A stretch of 18,830 nucleotides of DNA from Spirochaetaceae bacterium (lineage in GTDB: Bacteria > Spirochaetota > Spirochaetia > Treponematales > Breznakiellaceae), in NCBI GenBank assembly GCA_031278295.1, contig JAITKQ010000115.1, forward strand, positions 1-18,830, read 5' to 3'. Shown piece after piece: positions 1-6,818 of the stretch; positions within the stretch are counted from its first letter, which is position 1; the number at the start of each line of letters is the position of its first letter. Both the position numbers and the translations under genes were made by a program. The notes under the pieces are model-generated. The model was not told where the DNA came from. It did no database searches and saw nothing but the letters and a program-made list of their open reading frames with translations.

Positions 1-180
1 CCAGGCACGGGCGGTGGTCTTTCGCCCGATGAAACAGCAAAGCCGCGATACACGCCAAAAGGTAACCGCCCGGCGGCCTCACTGTTCACTGCTCACCGTC
101 CAATCCGGTCAAAATCGCTCAATTGCGACTTGGGTATTTCCCGTCCCATGCCTCATTTTAGCAAATTTTTCTAAATAGAG

Positions 181-208
181 TTGTTCAGAAACCTCAGTTT
201 CTGAACAA
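181..208. repeat. Perfect 12-bp palindrome with 4-base loop
   Basis: TTGTTCAGAAAC (181-192) is the exact reverse complement of GTTTCTGAACAA (197-208), with loop CTCA between them. It would fold as a hairpin on either strand. No T run follows on the + strand. It resembles the second palindrome at 225-274 in sequence (GTTCAGAAAC against GTTCAAGAACC), so the two may be diverged copies of one dispersed element. Function is unknown. Confidence 0.85.
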
Positions 209-224
209 CTTCCGCTGAAAAACC

Positions 225-274
225 TGTTCAAGAACCCGTGGGCTTTTGCCCACATTCAAATAGGTTCTTGAACA
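225..274. repeat. Nested palindrome: 12-bp outer stem enclosing a 6-bp hairpin
   Basis: TGTTCAAGAACC (225-236) pairs perfectly with GGTTCTTGAACA (263-274). Inside, GTGGGC (238-243) pairs with GCCCAC (248-253) around a TTTT loop, leaving the unpaired segment 254-262. The structure could act as a REP- or MITE-like element, a terminator for an upstream gene, or an RNA fold. A GTG at 238 that would extend the next gene falls inside this structure, which argues against that start. Confidence 0.8.
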
Positions 275-348
275 AGTCCAATGTAAAACTGCTGAATCGG
301 TGCCGCCTTAGCTATCCGCGTAAAAAAAACAGGTGTATACTGATACGG

Positions 349-738
349 ATGTTCAAATTCATCCTTTTTTTATACGACAGCGCCCGGTTTTTTTTACTGA
401 CTTTTCTGCTGGCCGGGGCTCAGTTGAATATTCGGGATAGTTATTTTGTGCCCGGCCTCCCGTACGCCGCCCCGCTCGCCCTATTCCCGCTTATGGCCTT
501 TTTTCTATGGCTGGATAACAAAAAATACAGGCCATTTGCCTGGCTCTACGCCGCCGGGAAAATAACAAGCGTCTGCGCCGCCCTTACTTCCGCAATTCCG
601 GCGCTTAAAGGTTTTGAGGCGGGGTTTTCGCTGCCGGATGCCGGGGGTATTTTTGTGAATCATATTATACCGGTTTTGGCGTTGCCGGATTTTATTTTTT
701 TGATACCGATTGTTGTTTCGTTAAAAAATGAGGACTGA
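349..738 (+). CDS. Small hydrophobic membrane protein upstream of mutS, function unknown
   Basis: I do not recognise this 129-residue protein. It is strongly hydrophobic, with about three to four probable membrane segments: near the N-terminus (FKFILFLYDSARFFLLTFLL), a Pro/Ala/Leu-rich stretch (LPYAAPLALFPLMAFFLWL), WLYAAGKITSVCAAL, and a C-terminal stretch ending in IFLIPIVVSL. I chose the ATG at 349 because an upstream in-frame GTG at 238 lies within a palindrome and would add a charged, non-membrane leader. There is no clear Shine-Dalgarno sequence. A TATACT box ends 7 bases before the ATG, so the transcript may have almost no leader. The gene ends 11 bases inside mutS, which suggests translational coupling. 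Many Treponema-group genomes carry small unnamed membrane proteins of this kind; no function is implied. Confidence 0.7.
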   Translation: MFKFILFLYDSARFFLLTFLLAGAQLNIRDSYFVPGLPYAAPLALFPLMAFFLWLDNKKYRPFAWLYAAGKITSVCAALTSAIPALKGFEAGFSLPDAGGIFVNHIIPVLALPDFIFLIPIVVSLKNED

Positions 739-3487
739 AGACGCGGATTCCCCGATGCTGGCCCAGTACCGGCGGATCAAGAAGGCGCATCAGGGGGATG
801 TGCTTTTTTTCCGGCTGGGTGATTTTTACGAAATGTTTGCCGAGGACGCGCTTGAAATTTCGGCGTTGCTCAACCTCACGCTGACTCACCGCAACGGGCT
901 TCCCATGTGCGGCGTTCCCTACCACGCCGCACGCTCGTACATAGCCCGCCTTTTAAAGCATGGTAAAAAAATAGCTATCTGCGAGCAGACCGGCGAACCG
1001 GCCAAAGGCAAGACGCTGATAGAACGGGATGTCGTCGAGGTGATCAGCCCCGGCACCACGGTGGACGAAGAATTCCTTGAACGCGGCAGCGCGAACTACC
1101 TTGCCTGCATTTTCGGGGCGGAAAGCGCGTTGGCCTTTGCCTACATCGACCTTTCGACCGGCGAATTCCGCGCCGCCGCCTTCCCGTGGGAGGACGCCGC
1201 CTCGCGCCTCCGCCAGGAACTGGAACGCCTGGACATCAAAGAAATCGTTGTGGAAGAGGCCTTGCTCCGTGAAAAGCCGCTTGTGGCGCGGGCGCTTGAT
1301 GAGCGGCGCGGCGTCGTGGTAAACCGCTGGGCCGATTGGCTTTTTGACGCGGAACGGAGCGCGGAACGCCTTCACCAGCAGTTTGGACGCGACCTTGCCG
1401 CCGAGCTTGGCAGACTCCGGCTCGCGCCCGAGCTACTCGCCGCAGGGGCACTGCTCTCCTACCTTGACGAAGCGGCGAAAAGCCGCATCCCGCACGTCCG
1501 CCGCCTGAGAATCTACAGCGAGGACGAGTATGTCTGGATCGACGAGGCAAGCCGCCGCAACCTTGAACTCCTCCGCAACCTGCGGGACGGCGGCGTTCAT
1601 TTTTCACTGCTGGAAACCCTGGACGAGACAAAGACCGCTATGGGGCGGCGGCTGCTCAAACACCGCGTGGCCCACCCGCTGCGCGACATAGCAAAAATTG
1701 AAAAACGCCTGGACATGGTGGACGCTTTTTACCATGACCAAAAAACCCTGTCCGCCCTGCGCGGCCTGCTTGCCGGGATGCCGGATTTCGAGCGTCTTTC
1801 TTCCAGAATCGCGATGAATCGTGCCCACGGCAAGGATATGCTGGCGCTAAAAAATGCTCTTTCTTCGCTCGAAAAGTGCTGCCGTATGCTGGAGGAAGCG
1901 CAAAAAACAGAAGTTTGGGCGTGTAAAGGTATGCAATTCGAGTCGGAGGAGGCCGTTTCCTTCGACGAAACGGCGTTTTCCCGGCTTGCCGCGCTGAAAG
2001 GGACGCTGGAAAAGGGTATATGCGATGACCCGTCAACGCTTTTGACCGAGGGGAAGCTGATACGCGCCGGTTTTAACGCCGAATTGGATGCCCTGCACGA
2101 TCTCAGGGACAACGGACGTGCGCTTTTGGAGGCCTACCTGGAGGATGAACGGCAAAAAACCGGTATTTCAAACCTGAAAATACGCTACAACCGGCTTTTG
2201 GGCTACTATTTCGAGGTCGCGGCGAATCAGCTTTCAAAGATACCGCCCTACTTCATCAAGCGGCAGGGGCTGGTCTCCGGCGAACGTTTTACGACGGACA
2301 GGCTGGCGGCCCTGGAGTCCGATATAAACGGCGCGTCCGGCAGGATAATCGAGCTTGAAAAGAATCTGTTTACCGCGCTACGCGAGGAGGCGAAGGGTTG
2401 TTTGGGCGAACTGGGGGCGGCGGCAAAGCGGGTGGCGGAGCTGGATACGGCCCAGTCGCTTGCCCGCGCCGCCGCGGCGCGGGTGTGGGCAAGGCCGCTG
2501 GTGGACGGGCTGAACCGGCTCAACATCGTCGAGGGGCGGCATCCGGTTGTCGAGGCGAATCTTGCACGGGGGGAATTCATGCCAAACGACATTGTGCTGG
2601 ACGCCAGGCCTGAAGGGGACGACCGGCCAGCCTTCGCGCTGATAAGCGGCCCCAACATGGCCGGGAAATCCACCTACCTGCGGCAGGCGGCGCTTATCAC
2701 CGTAATGGCGCAGATGGGCAGCTTTGTTCCGGCCCGCACCGCAGAAATAGGGGCTACGGACAGGATTTACTGCCGGGTCGGGGCCTCGGACAACCTGGCG
2801 CGGGGCGAATCAACCTTTCTGACGGAGATGCTGGAGACGGCCGCCATCCTCAATTCGGCGACGGAGCGGAGCCTTGTGATAATGGACGAGGTAGGGCGGG
2901 GAACCGGTACGCGGGACGGGCTGGCGATTGCACAGGCTGTGAGCGAATACCTGCTGGACACGGTGCGTTGCCGTACGCTTTTCGCTACGCACTACCACGA
3001 GCTTGCCGCTATACGCCACCCGCGGCTTGTGAACCGCTCTCTTCTTGTAGAAGAGAGCGGCGGTGAAATCGTTTTCCGCCGCCGTCTTGTAGAGGGTGCC
3101 GCCGCCGAATCCTACGGCCTCCACGTAGCGAGCCTTGCCGGCGTCCCGGAAGAGGTTTTGCGGCGGGCGGAGCAGGTGATGGCCGGGCTGAAGTCCGGCG
3201 AAAAAACGCCGCCCCCGGACGAAACGCAGCCTGAATCAGGAAAAGCGCGGCCCGCCCCCGCCCCCGCCCCCGTGCGGGGCGGGGGCGGGCTTGTGACGGA
3301 CGAGCTTGCCGCCTTGGATATCAACGCAACAAGCCCGCTGGAGGCCCTGAAGCTACTCTGCCGCTGGAAGGCCCTGCTTGGCGAAGCCCCTCCCCCCGTC
3401 AAACAGAAAAAAACGGCCAAAGCGCCGCCGGATTCGAAAAAAAATGAAAGCGCCGGGGAGCCGCAGCCCGGCCTGTTCGACTCCTAG
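728..3487 (+). CDS. mutS: DNA mismatch repair protein MutS
   Basis: MutS is the mismatch-recognition ATPase that slides on DNA and recruits MutL. The N-terminal mismatch-binding domain shows the Phe-x-Glu motif (F33-Y-E35 in GDFYEMF). The C-terminal ABC-type ATPase has a Walker A, GPNMAGKST, at about 641-649, a Walker B ending in D720-E721 (VIMDEVGRGT), and the ATHYHEL switch. At 919 residues it is somewhat longer than the usual 850-880. The excess is a Pro/Ala/Gly- and Lys-rich C-terminal linker (about 820-915), part of which is encoded by a long G+C palindrome. The ATG overlaps the upstream membrane-protein gene by 11 bases. No mutL lies in the window. The identification is secure; the linker is probably dispensable for ATPase activity, which is an inference. 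Confidence 0.98.
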   Translation: MRTEDADSPMLAQYRRIKKAHQGDVLFFRLGDFYEMFAEDALEISALLNLTLTHRNGLPMCGVPYHAARSYIARLLKHGKKIAICEQTGEPAKGKTLIERDVVEVISPGTTVDEEFLERGSANYLACIFGAESALAFAYIDLSTGEFRAAAFPWEDAASRLRQELERLDIKEIVVEEALLREKPLVARALDERRGVVVNRWADWLFDAERSAERLHQQFGRDLAAELGRLRLAPELLAAGALLSYLDEAAKSRIPHVRRLRIYSEDEYVWIDEASRRNLELLRNLRDGGVHFSLLETLDETKTAMGRRLLKHRVAHPLRDIAKIEKRLDMVDAFYHDQKTLSALRGLLAGMPDFERLSSRIAMNRAHGKDMLALKNALSSLEKCCRMLEEAQKTEVWACKGMQFESEEAVSFDETAFSRLAALKGTLEKGICDDPSTLLTEGKLIRAGFNAELDALHDLRDNGRALLEAYLEDERQKTGISNLKIRYNRLLGYYFEVAANQLSKIPPYFIKRQGLVSGERFTTDRLAALESDINGASGRIIELEKNLFTALREEAKGCLGELGAAAKRVAELDTAQSLARAAAARVWARPLVDGLNRLNIVEGRHPVVEANLARGEFMPNDIVLDARPEGDDRPAFALISGPNMAGKSTYLRQAALITVMAQMGSFVPARTAEIGATDRIYCRVGASDNLARGESTFLTEMLETAAILNSATERSLVIMDEVGRGTGTRDGLAIAQAVSEYLLDTVRCRTLFATHYHELAAIRHPRLVNRSLLVEESGGEIVFRRRLVEGAAAESYGLHVASLAGVPEEVLRRAEQVMAGLKSGEKTPPPDETQPESGKARPAPAPAPVRGGGGLVTDELAALDINATSPLEALKLLCRWKALLGEAPPPVKQKKTAKAPPDSKKNESAGEPQPGLFDS
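3250..3290. repeat. G+C palindrome inside the mutS coding region
   Basis: Bases 3257-3270 (CCCGCCCCCGCCCC) pair perfectly with 3276-3289 over a 5-base loop. An alternative 15-bp register pairs 3250-3264 with 3276-3290. Every stem pair is G-C. The tract encodes the low-complexity peptide PAPAPAPVRGGGG in the MutS C-terminal linker. Such a hairpin would be very stable in mRNA and prone to replication slippage. Confidence 0.85.
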
Positions 3488-3681
3488 CAGCCTCTTGTAC
3501 CTGTAGGTTTTTATTCGCAGTGGGGTCTAATACCCCGCCGACCCTTCCTTACCGGCCTTAGACAAGCGGCAAGTCCCGGCAACCTGTCGCGTTTGTAAGC
3601 TTCATTCGCGGCGGAATGCTACACGGCCGTCTTGTGAAGTATGCTACGGACGACTCACAGGGGCATCGGGTTTTTTGCGTA

Positions 3682-3709
3682 TTGCGGGAAAGCCGCCGAC
3701 GGGTATAAT
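3682..3709 (+). promoter_or_regulatory. Probable argB promoter giving a leaderless mRNA
   Basis: A consensus -10 box TATAAT occupies 3704-3709. A plausible -35, TTGCGG (3682-3687), lies 16 bases upstream. Normal spacing would place transcription start at about 3716, exactly the A of the argB ATG. There is no Shine-Dalgarno sequence before that ATG. Confidence 0.5.
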
Positions 3710-3715
3710 TACCTT

Positions 3716-4576
3716 ATGCTGAATAAAATTGGTTCATCCGAGTTGATACAGGCGCTGCCGCATATACGGACGCTGCGCGGAAAAACTGTTGTGGTAAAGT
3801 ATGGCGGCAGCGCTATGATAAATGCCGAGCTAAAAAAGGCCGTGATAGACGATATTGTGTTTACCGCGGCGGTCGGGATACGGGTTGTGCTGGTACACGG
3901 CGGCGGGCCGGAGATTGACGCGGTGCTGAAGGCGGTGGGCAAGGAGATTCGTTTCGTGGACGGGCTGCGTTACACGGACGAGGATACGATGAACATCGTA
4001 CAGATGGTACTCTGCGGCAAGGTTAGCAAGGACATTTGTGCGCTGATTCACGGGGCCGGAGCGCAGGCTGTCGGGCTTTGCGGGCTGGACGGCGGGCTTC
4101 TCGAAGCGGTCCGCGTTAAGGCGGACGGTTTGGGGATGGTCGGCGAGATTCGGCGCGTAAACAGGGACTTCCTTGAAAAGACGCTTGATAGCGGCTCCAT
4201 CCCTGTCATCTCGTCTGTCGCGATGGGAATCGGGGAGGATGCCGGCAAATCCCTCAACGTGAACGCGGATACGGTGGCCGCCGTGATTGCCGCCGCACTC
4301 GCCGCCGAAAAACTGGTGCTTGTAACGGACGTGCGGGGCATCCTGCGTAACGTGCTGGAACCGGACAGCCTTATCGGCACGGTGAGCAGGCGGGAACTGG
4401 ACGAACTGCGGAACGCGGGCATCCTGAGCAAGGGGATGATTCCCAAGTCCGAATGTTGCGCGCTCGCTCTGGACGGCGGCGTCAAAAAGGCGCATATAAT
4501 CGACGGACGCATCCCGCACTCGCTTTTGACCGAGCTTTTTACGGATGAAGGGGTAGGCACGCTGATAACAGGGTGA
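3716..4576 (+). CDS. argB: Acetylglutamate kinase (arginine biosynthesis)
   Basis: ArgB phosphorylates N-acetyl-L-glutamate with ATP, the second step of the acetylated arginine pathway, in the cytoplasm. The 286-residue protein shows the amino-acid kinase fold: VVVKYGGSAM with K28, the substrate loop HGGGPE (61-66), NVNADTVAAVIAAAL, the LVTDVRGIL segment and GMIPKSECC. The roughly 22 residues before the first strand and the C-terminal segment (SKGMIPK, HIIDGRIPH, FTDEGVGTLI) match the arginine-inhibited hexameric type, so feedback inhibition is likely by family knowledge. I chose the ATG at 3716 because residues further upstream are unlike the family and a TATAAT box lies 6 bases before it. 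The downstream gene begins within its stop codon (GTGA). Confidence 0.96.
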   Translation: MLNKIGSSELIQALPHIRTLRGKTVVVKYGGSAMINAELKKAVIDDIVFTAAVGIRVVLVHGGGPEIDAVLKAVGKEIRFVDGLRYTDEDTMNIVQMVLCGKVSKDICALIHGAGAQAVGLCGLDGGLLEAVRVKADGLGMVGEIRRVNRDFLEKTLDSGSIPVISSVAMGIGEDAGKSLNVNADTVAAVIAAALAAEKLVLVTDVRGILRNVLEPDSLIGTVSRRELDELRNAGILSKGMIPKSECCALALDGGVKKAHIIDGRIPHSLLTELFTDEGVGTLITG

Positions 4577-5583
4577 GCATTGACGTGGTGCGGGTAAAGG
4601 CGTTTTCTGTTTTTATTTTTATATTTTGCCTCTCTGCGTCGGCGGGGCGGAGTCCCGTTTACGCTCAGTCTGTGCCGGACGGGGTATACCAGACGCCACC
4701 CGTGCTGTACGTGGGTGACAGGGGCAGCCTCGTCTACCCGCTCGACATTTTTACACGGCTTCCCGACGGCGGGCCTGTTTTTCCTGACGGACTTCCCGAA
4801 ACGGACGATGTTGTGATTCACAAAGTTGATCTGGACAGACGGGGCAGGCGGGTAATCGTTGAATTCCAGGCTTTTAGGACGGGGTCCGTGCCCCTGCCCC
4901 CCATACCACTGTCCGGCGACTTCAAACTCAAGGGTCTGTCTGTAAACATCGCGTCGATACTGGATTCGCAAAAAGGTTCACTTACCCTTTCACCGTCGGC
5001 AGGCCTCCTGTCCGCGCCGGGAACTTTCTGGATAATCACGGCGTTTTCCATGCTCATTGTCGTAGCGCTTATGGCCCTTGCCCTGCTATGGATAAACGGC
5101 GGCGCCCTGTTTAGCGGCGTCCGCGGCGCGTTACGGACCTTCCTGCTGATGCATGGCATAAACAAGCGTTTACGCATCCTGGAAAAGCGGCTTGATATGG
5201 GGCAGATCACGGAAAAGGATACCCTTTCCGCGCTGTCAAACGAAATCCGCGCCTTCCTGAGCCGTTTCTGGGGGCGTCCCTGTTACGCGGTTTCCGCCGA
5301 AGAATTCCTGTATTTCGAACTTCCGGAGCCAGGCCTTGCGGGCGCTGCACCCGCCGGCGCGGAAAATGACGCGGGAACCGCGCGGCTTCTATCCGCCCTG
5401 AGCGCTTTTTTCAGAAGGTGCGACGAAGTCCGCTTTGCGGCCGCCGCGATAACGCGGGAAGCGGCAAGGTCTGTCTATGCCGAGGCCAAGTCTCTGGTAA
5501 ACGGGAGGGAGCTTGCCGAAAGCAACCCCCGTTTTGCCTACCGCCGGGCCCGTCCCGGTCCCCCGGTATCCGGGTATGGTTAA
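4573..5583 (+). CDS. Exported single-pass membrane protein, possibly BatD/DUF4381-like
   Basis: This 336-residue protein starts with GTG overlapping the argB stop (GTGA), a sign of translational coupling. Residues about 8-32 form a signal peptide (FSVFIFIFCLSASAG, then VYAQS). A periplasmic domain of about 120 residues with a beta-rich pattern follows (LYVGDRGSLVYPLDIF, RVIVEFQAFRTGSVPLPPIPL). One membrane segment (about 152-174) then leads to a basic, helical cytoplasmic tail containing ALSNEIRAFLSRFWGRPCYA and FFRRCDEVRFAAA. This layout recalls BatD-type or DUF4381 proteins of aerotolerance-type operons, where the tail carries a similar small helical module, but that is a resemblance in layout only. 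No partner Bat genes are in the window. I am sure of the topology and unsure of the family. Confidence 0.75.
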   Translation: MSIDVVRVKAFSVFIFIFCLSASAGRSPVYAQSVPDGVYQTPPVLYVGDRGSLVYPLDIFTRLPDGGPVFPDGLPETDDVVIHKVDLDRRGRRVIVEFQAFRTGSVPLPPIPLSGDFKLKGLSVNIASILDSQKGSLTLSPSAGLLSAPGTFWIITAFSMLIVVALMALALLWINGGALFSGVRGALRTFLLMHGINKRLRILEKRLDMGQITEKDTLSALSNEIRAFLSRFWGRPCYAVSAEEFLYFELPEPGLAGAAPAGAENDAGTARLLSALSAFFRRCDEVRFAAAAITREAARSVYAEAKSLVNGRELAESNPRFAYRRARPGPPVSGYG

Positions 5584-5682
5584 ACTTATGTTCCGACTCG
5601 GAATTTGGGCGGTTTTCGGGGCGCTTGCGGGATTTCCTCTTCTGCCCCGTCGCGCACGGAACGGTCCGGGGACTTGGCTGTA

Positions 5683-5733
5683 GCGGTTTTTGAGACTTAA
5701 AAGCCGTAAGCCAAAGCCGCAAAACCGCGTTTT
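5683..5733 (+). terminator. Weak rho-independent terminator candidate in the convergent gap
   Basis: GCGGTTTT (5683-5690) pairs with AAAACCGC (5721-5728) and is followed by GTTTTT. The 30-base loop is long, so the hairpin is only moderately convincing. Its place, between convergent genes after the + strand mutS-argB block, fits termination of that strand. It ends at the stop codon of the opposite gene. Confidence 0.4.
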
Positions 5734-6707
5734 TAAGCGGGGTGTGCGGCAAGCTCAAACGCACGTTTGATGTACGCGGCCTGACGGAGGTTCTGCGCGT
5801 ACTCGTCCTCAAAATCGCCGCTGTCCAAACATCCCGCTATATGGAGCAGCATGTTGGCAAAATGGTTATCGGCGGGCATATCTATGTTTTCCACGCCGTC
5901 CGCCGTTTCAAAAATTATGCGCGGCCTAAAGCCGGGCGGGGCGGTGTAGGCGCGTGTCGAGGTAATTTTCCCGGTACTGCCCCAAATTTCATAGCCGCAC
6001 TGGTAAAAGTTATCCATGCCAAAGGCCAGTTCAGCCGCAATCCCTTCCGGACAGTCAAGGTACATGCCGCCGGAAATGTCAACCCCGCTGGCTCCGTAAC
6101 AGAGAGTGGCGGCCTTCATCATAAAATTGTATTGAGGAAGCATGACCTGCAAAGCCTTTAGCGGGTACGCGCCGTTGTCCAGCAGAGAACCGCCGCCCAG
6201 CTCGGGATGGTAGCGGATGTTGCCGACCGGCAGCGGCGGGATGCCAAACGAAGCGCGGAATGTCCGTATTTCTCCGATTTTTTGCCCGGCGAGCGCGTTA
6301 CGCACCCACTGGTGCTGTGAATGAAACCGGAACTGAAAATTTTCGGCGACCAACAGCCTTTGCGCGCGCGCAAAGGCTGTTATCTCTTCCAACTGGCCGT
6401 ACTCCGTAACCAGCGGTTTTTCACAAAGGACATGTTTGCCATTCTTGAGCGCGTTCATGGTCCATTCATGATGCATGGAATTGGGCAGGGGTATGTAAAC
6501 CAAATCTATATGCCTGTCCCGGATTACATCTTCATAGGTTCCCCACGAAACGCCGTCGTACCGCTTTGCCGCGTCCCGGGCCTTTGCCGGATCGCGGCTC
6601 GAGACCGCGCAAAGGTTAAACCGCGGCGAATTAAAAAGCTCAGGGATTAGCGAGCGTACCGCAATGCTGGCGCATCCCAAAACCGCCGCGTTATACTTTT
6701 TTTTCAT
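5733..6707 (-). CDS. Gfo/Idh/MocA oxidoreductase, probable NDP-hexose 3-ketoreductase
   Basis: The 324-residue protein has an N-terminal Rossmann fold (AAVLGCASIA, residues 7-16) and the catalytic EKP motif (96-98, K97). The C-terminal domain carries IGEIRTFRASFGIPP, NIRYHPELGGGSLLDNGAYP (candidate catalytic Y181), FGMDN, EIWGSTGKI and YTAPPGFRP. Among Gfo/Idh proteins, the IPP, GGG-LLD-x-G-x-YP and APP/TPP-x-x-x-x-P combination is what I associate with dTDP-3,4-diketo-2,6-dideoxyglucose 3-ketoreductases such as KijD10. These reduce C3 with NADPH straight after 2,3-dehydration. The neighbouring 2,3-dehydratase on the same strand, 111 bases upstream, strongly supports this role. Other sugar or inositol dehydrogenase activities cannot be excluded without a phylogeny. 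The ribosome-binding site (AAAGGC, well upstream) is weak. Confidence 0.85.
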   Translation of the reverse strand: MKKKYNAAVLGCASIAVRSLIPELFNSPRFNLCAVSSRDPAKARDAAKRYDGVSWGTYEDVIRDRHIDLVYIPLPNSMHHEWTMNALKNGKHVLCEKPLVTEYGQLEEITAFARAQRLLVAENFQFRFHSQHQWVRNALAGQKIGEIRTFRASFGIPPLPVGNIRYHPELGGGSLLDNGAYPLKALQVMLPQYNFMMKAATLCYGASGVDISGGMYLDCPEGIAAELAFGMDNFYQCGYEIWGSTGKITSTRAYTAPPGFRPRIIFETADGVENIDMPADNHFANMLLHIAGCLDSGDFEDEYAQNLRQAAYIKRAFELAAHPA

Positions 6708-6818
6708 ACAAGCTGCCTTTGGCGCCGCCCCGTGGCAACGCCGCTTAATTTAACGAGTCCGCTTACCGGATTTCGCGCCGGGGATAGTGGCTGATAAGCC
6801 GGCCACCCCGCCGCCCGC

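Larger units (their letters stand above)
1..348. other. Non-coding or gene-end stretch before the first clear gene
   Basis: No recognisable gene fills this stretch. One + strand frame is open from base 1 to a TAA at 172-174, which would give a 57-residue C-terminal fragment rich in Pro, Arg and Ser. It has no motif I recognise, so it may be chance or the tail of a gene cut by the window edge. Short alternating tracts of the type tcactgttcactgctcac occur near 80-96. The part from 181 to 274 holds two palindromes, listed separately. A possible -10 element (TATACT, 336-341) lies just before the next start codon. Confidence 0.5.

Noticed and set aside
336..344. Shared TATACTGAT at 336-344 and 14852-14860 as a regulon motif
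   Set aside because: Both copies are best explained as -10 promoter boxes with a few chance matching bases; two copies are not enough for a regulon.
238..348. N-terminal extension of the first membrane protein from a GTG at 238
   Set aside because: The GTG lies inside a strong palindrome and the extension is charged and unlike the membrane protein. The ATG at 349 is preferred.
3522..3536. GGGGT-ctaat-ACCCC hairpin after mutS as a terminator
   Set aside because: The stem is only 5 bp and no T run follows on the + strand; it is not enough to call a terminator.
4048..4971. Open frame of 307 codons on the - strand across argB and the next gene
   Set aside because: It spans two real + strand genes and yields a Ser/Arg/Pro-rich sequence typical of a G+C-driven shadow frame.
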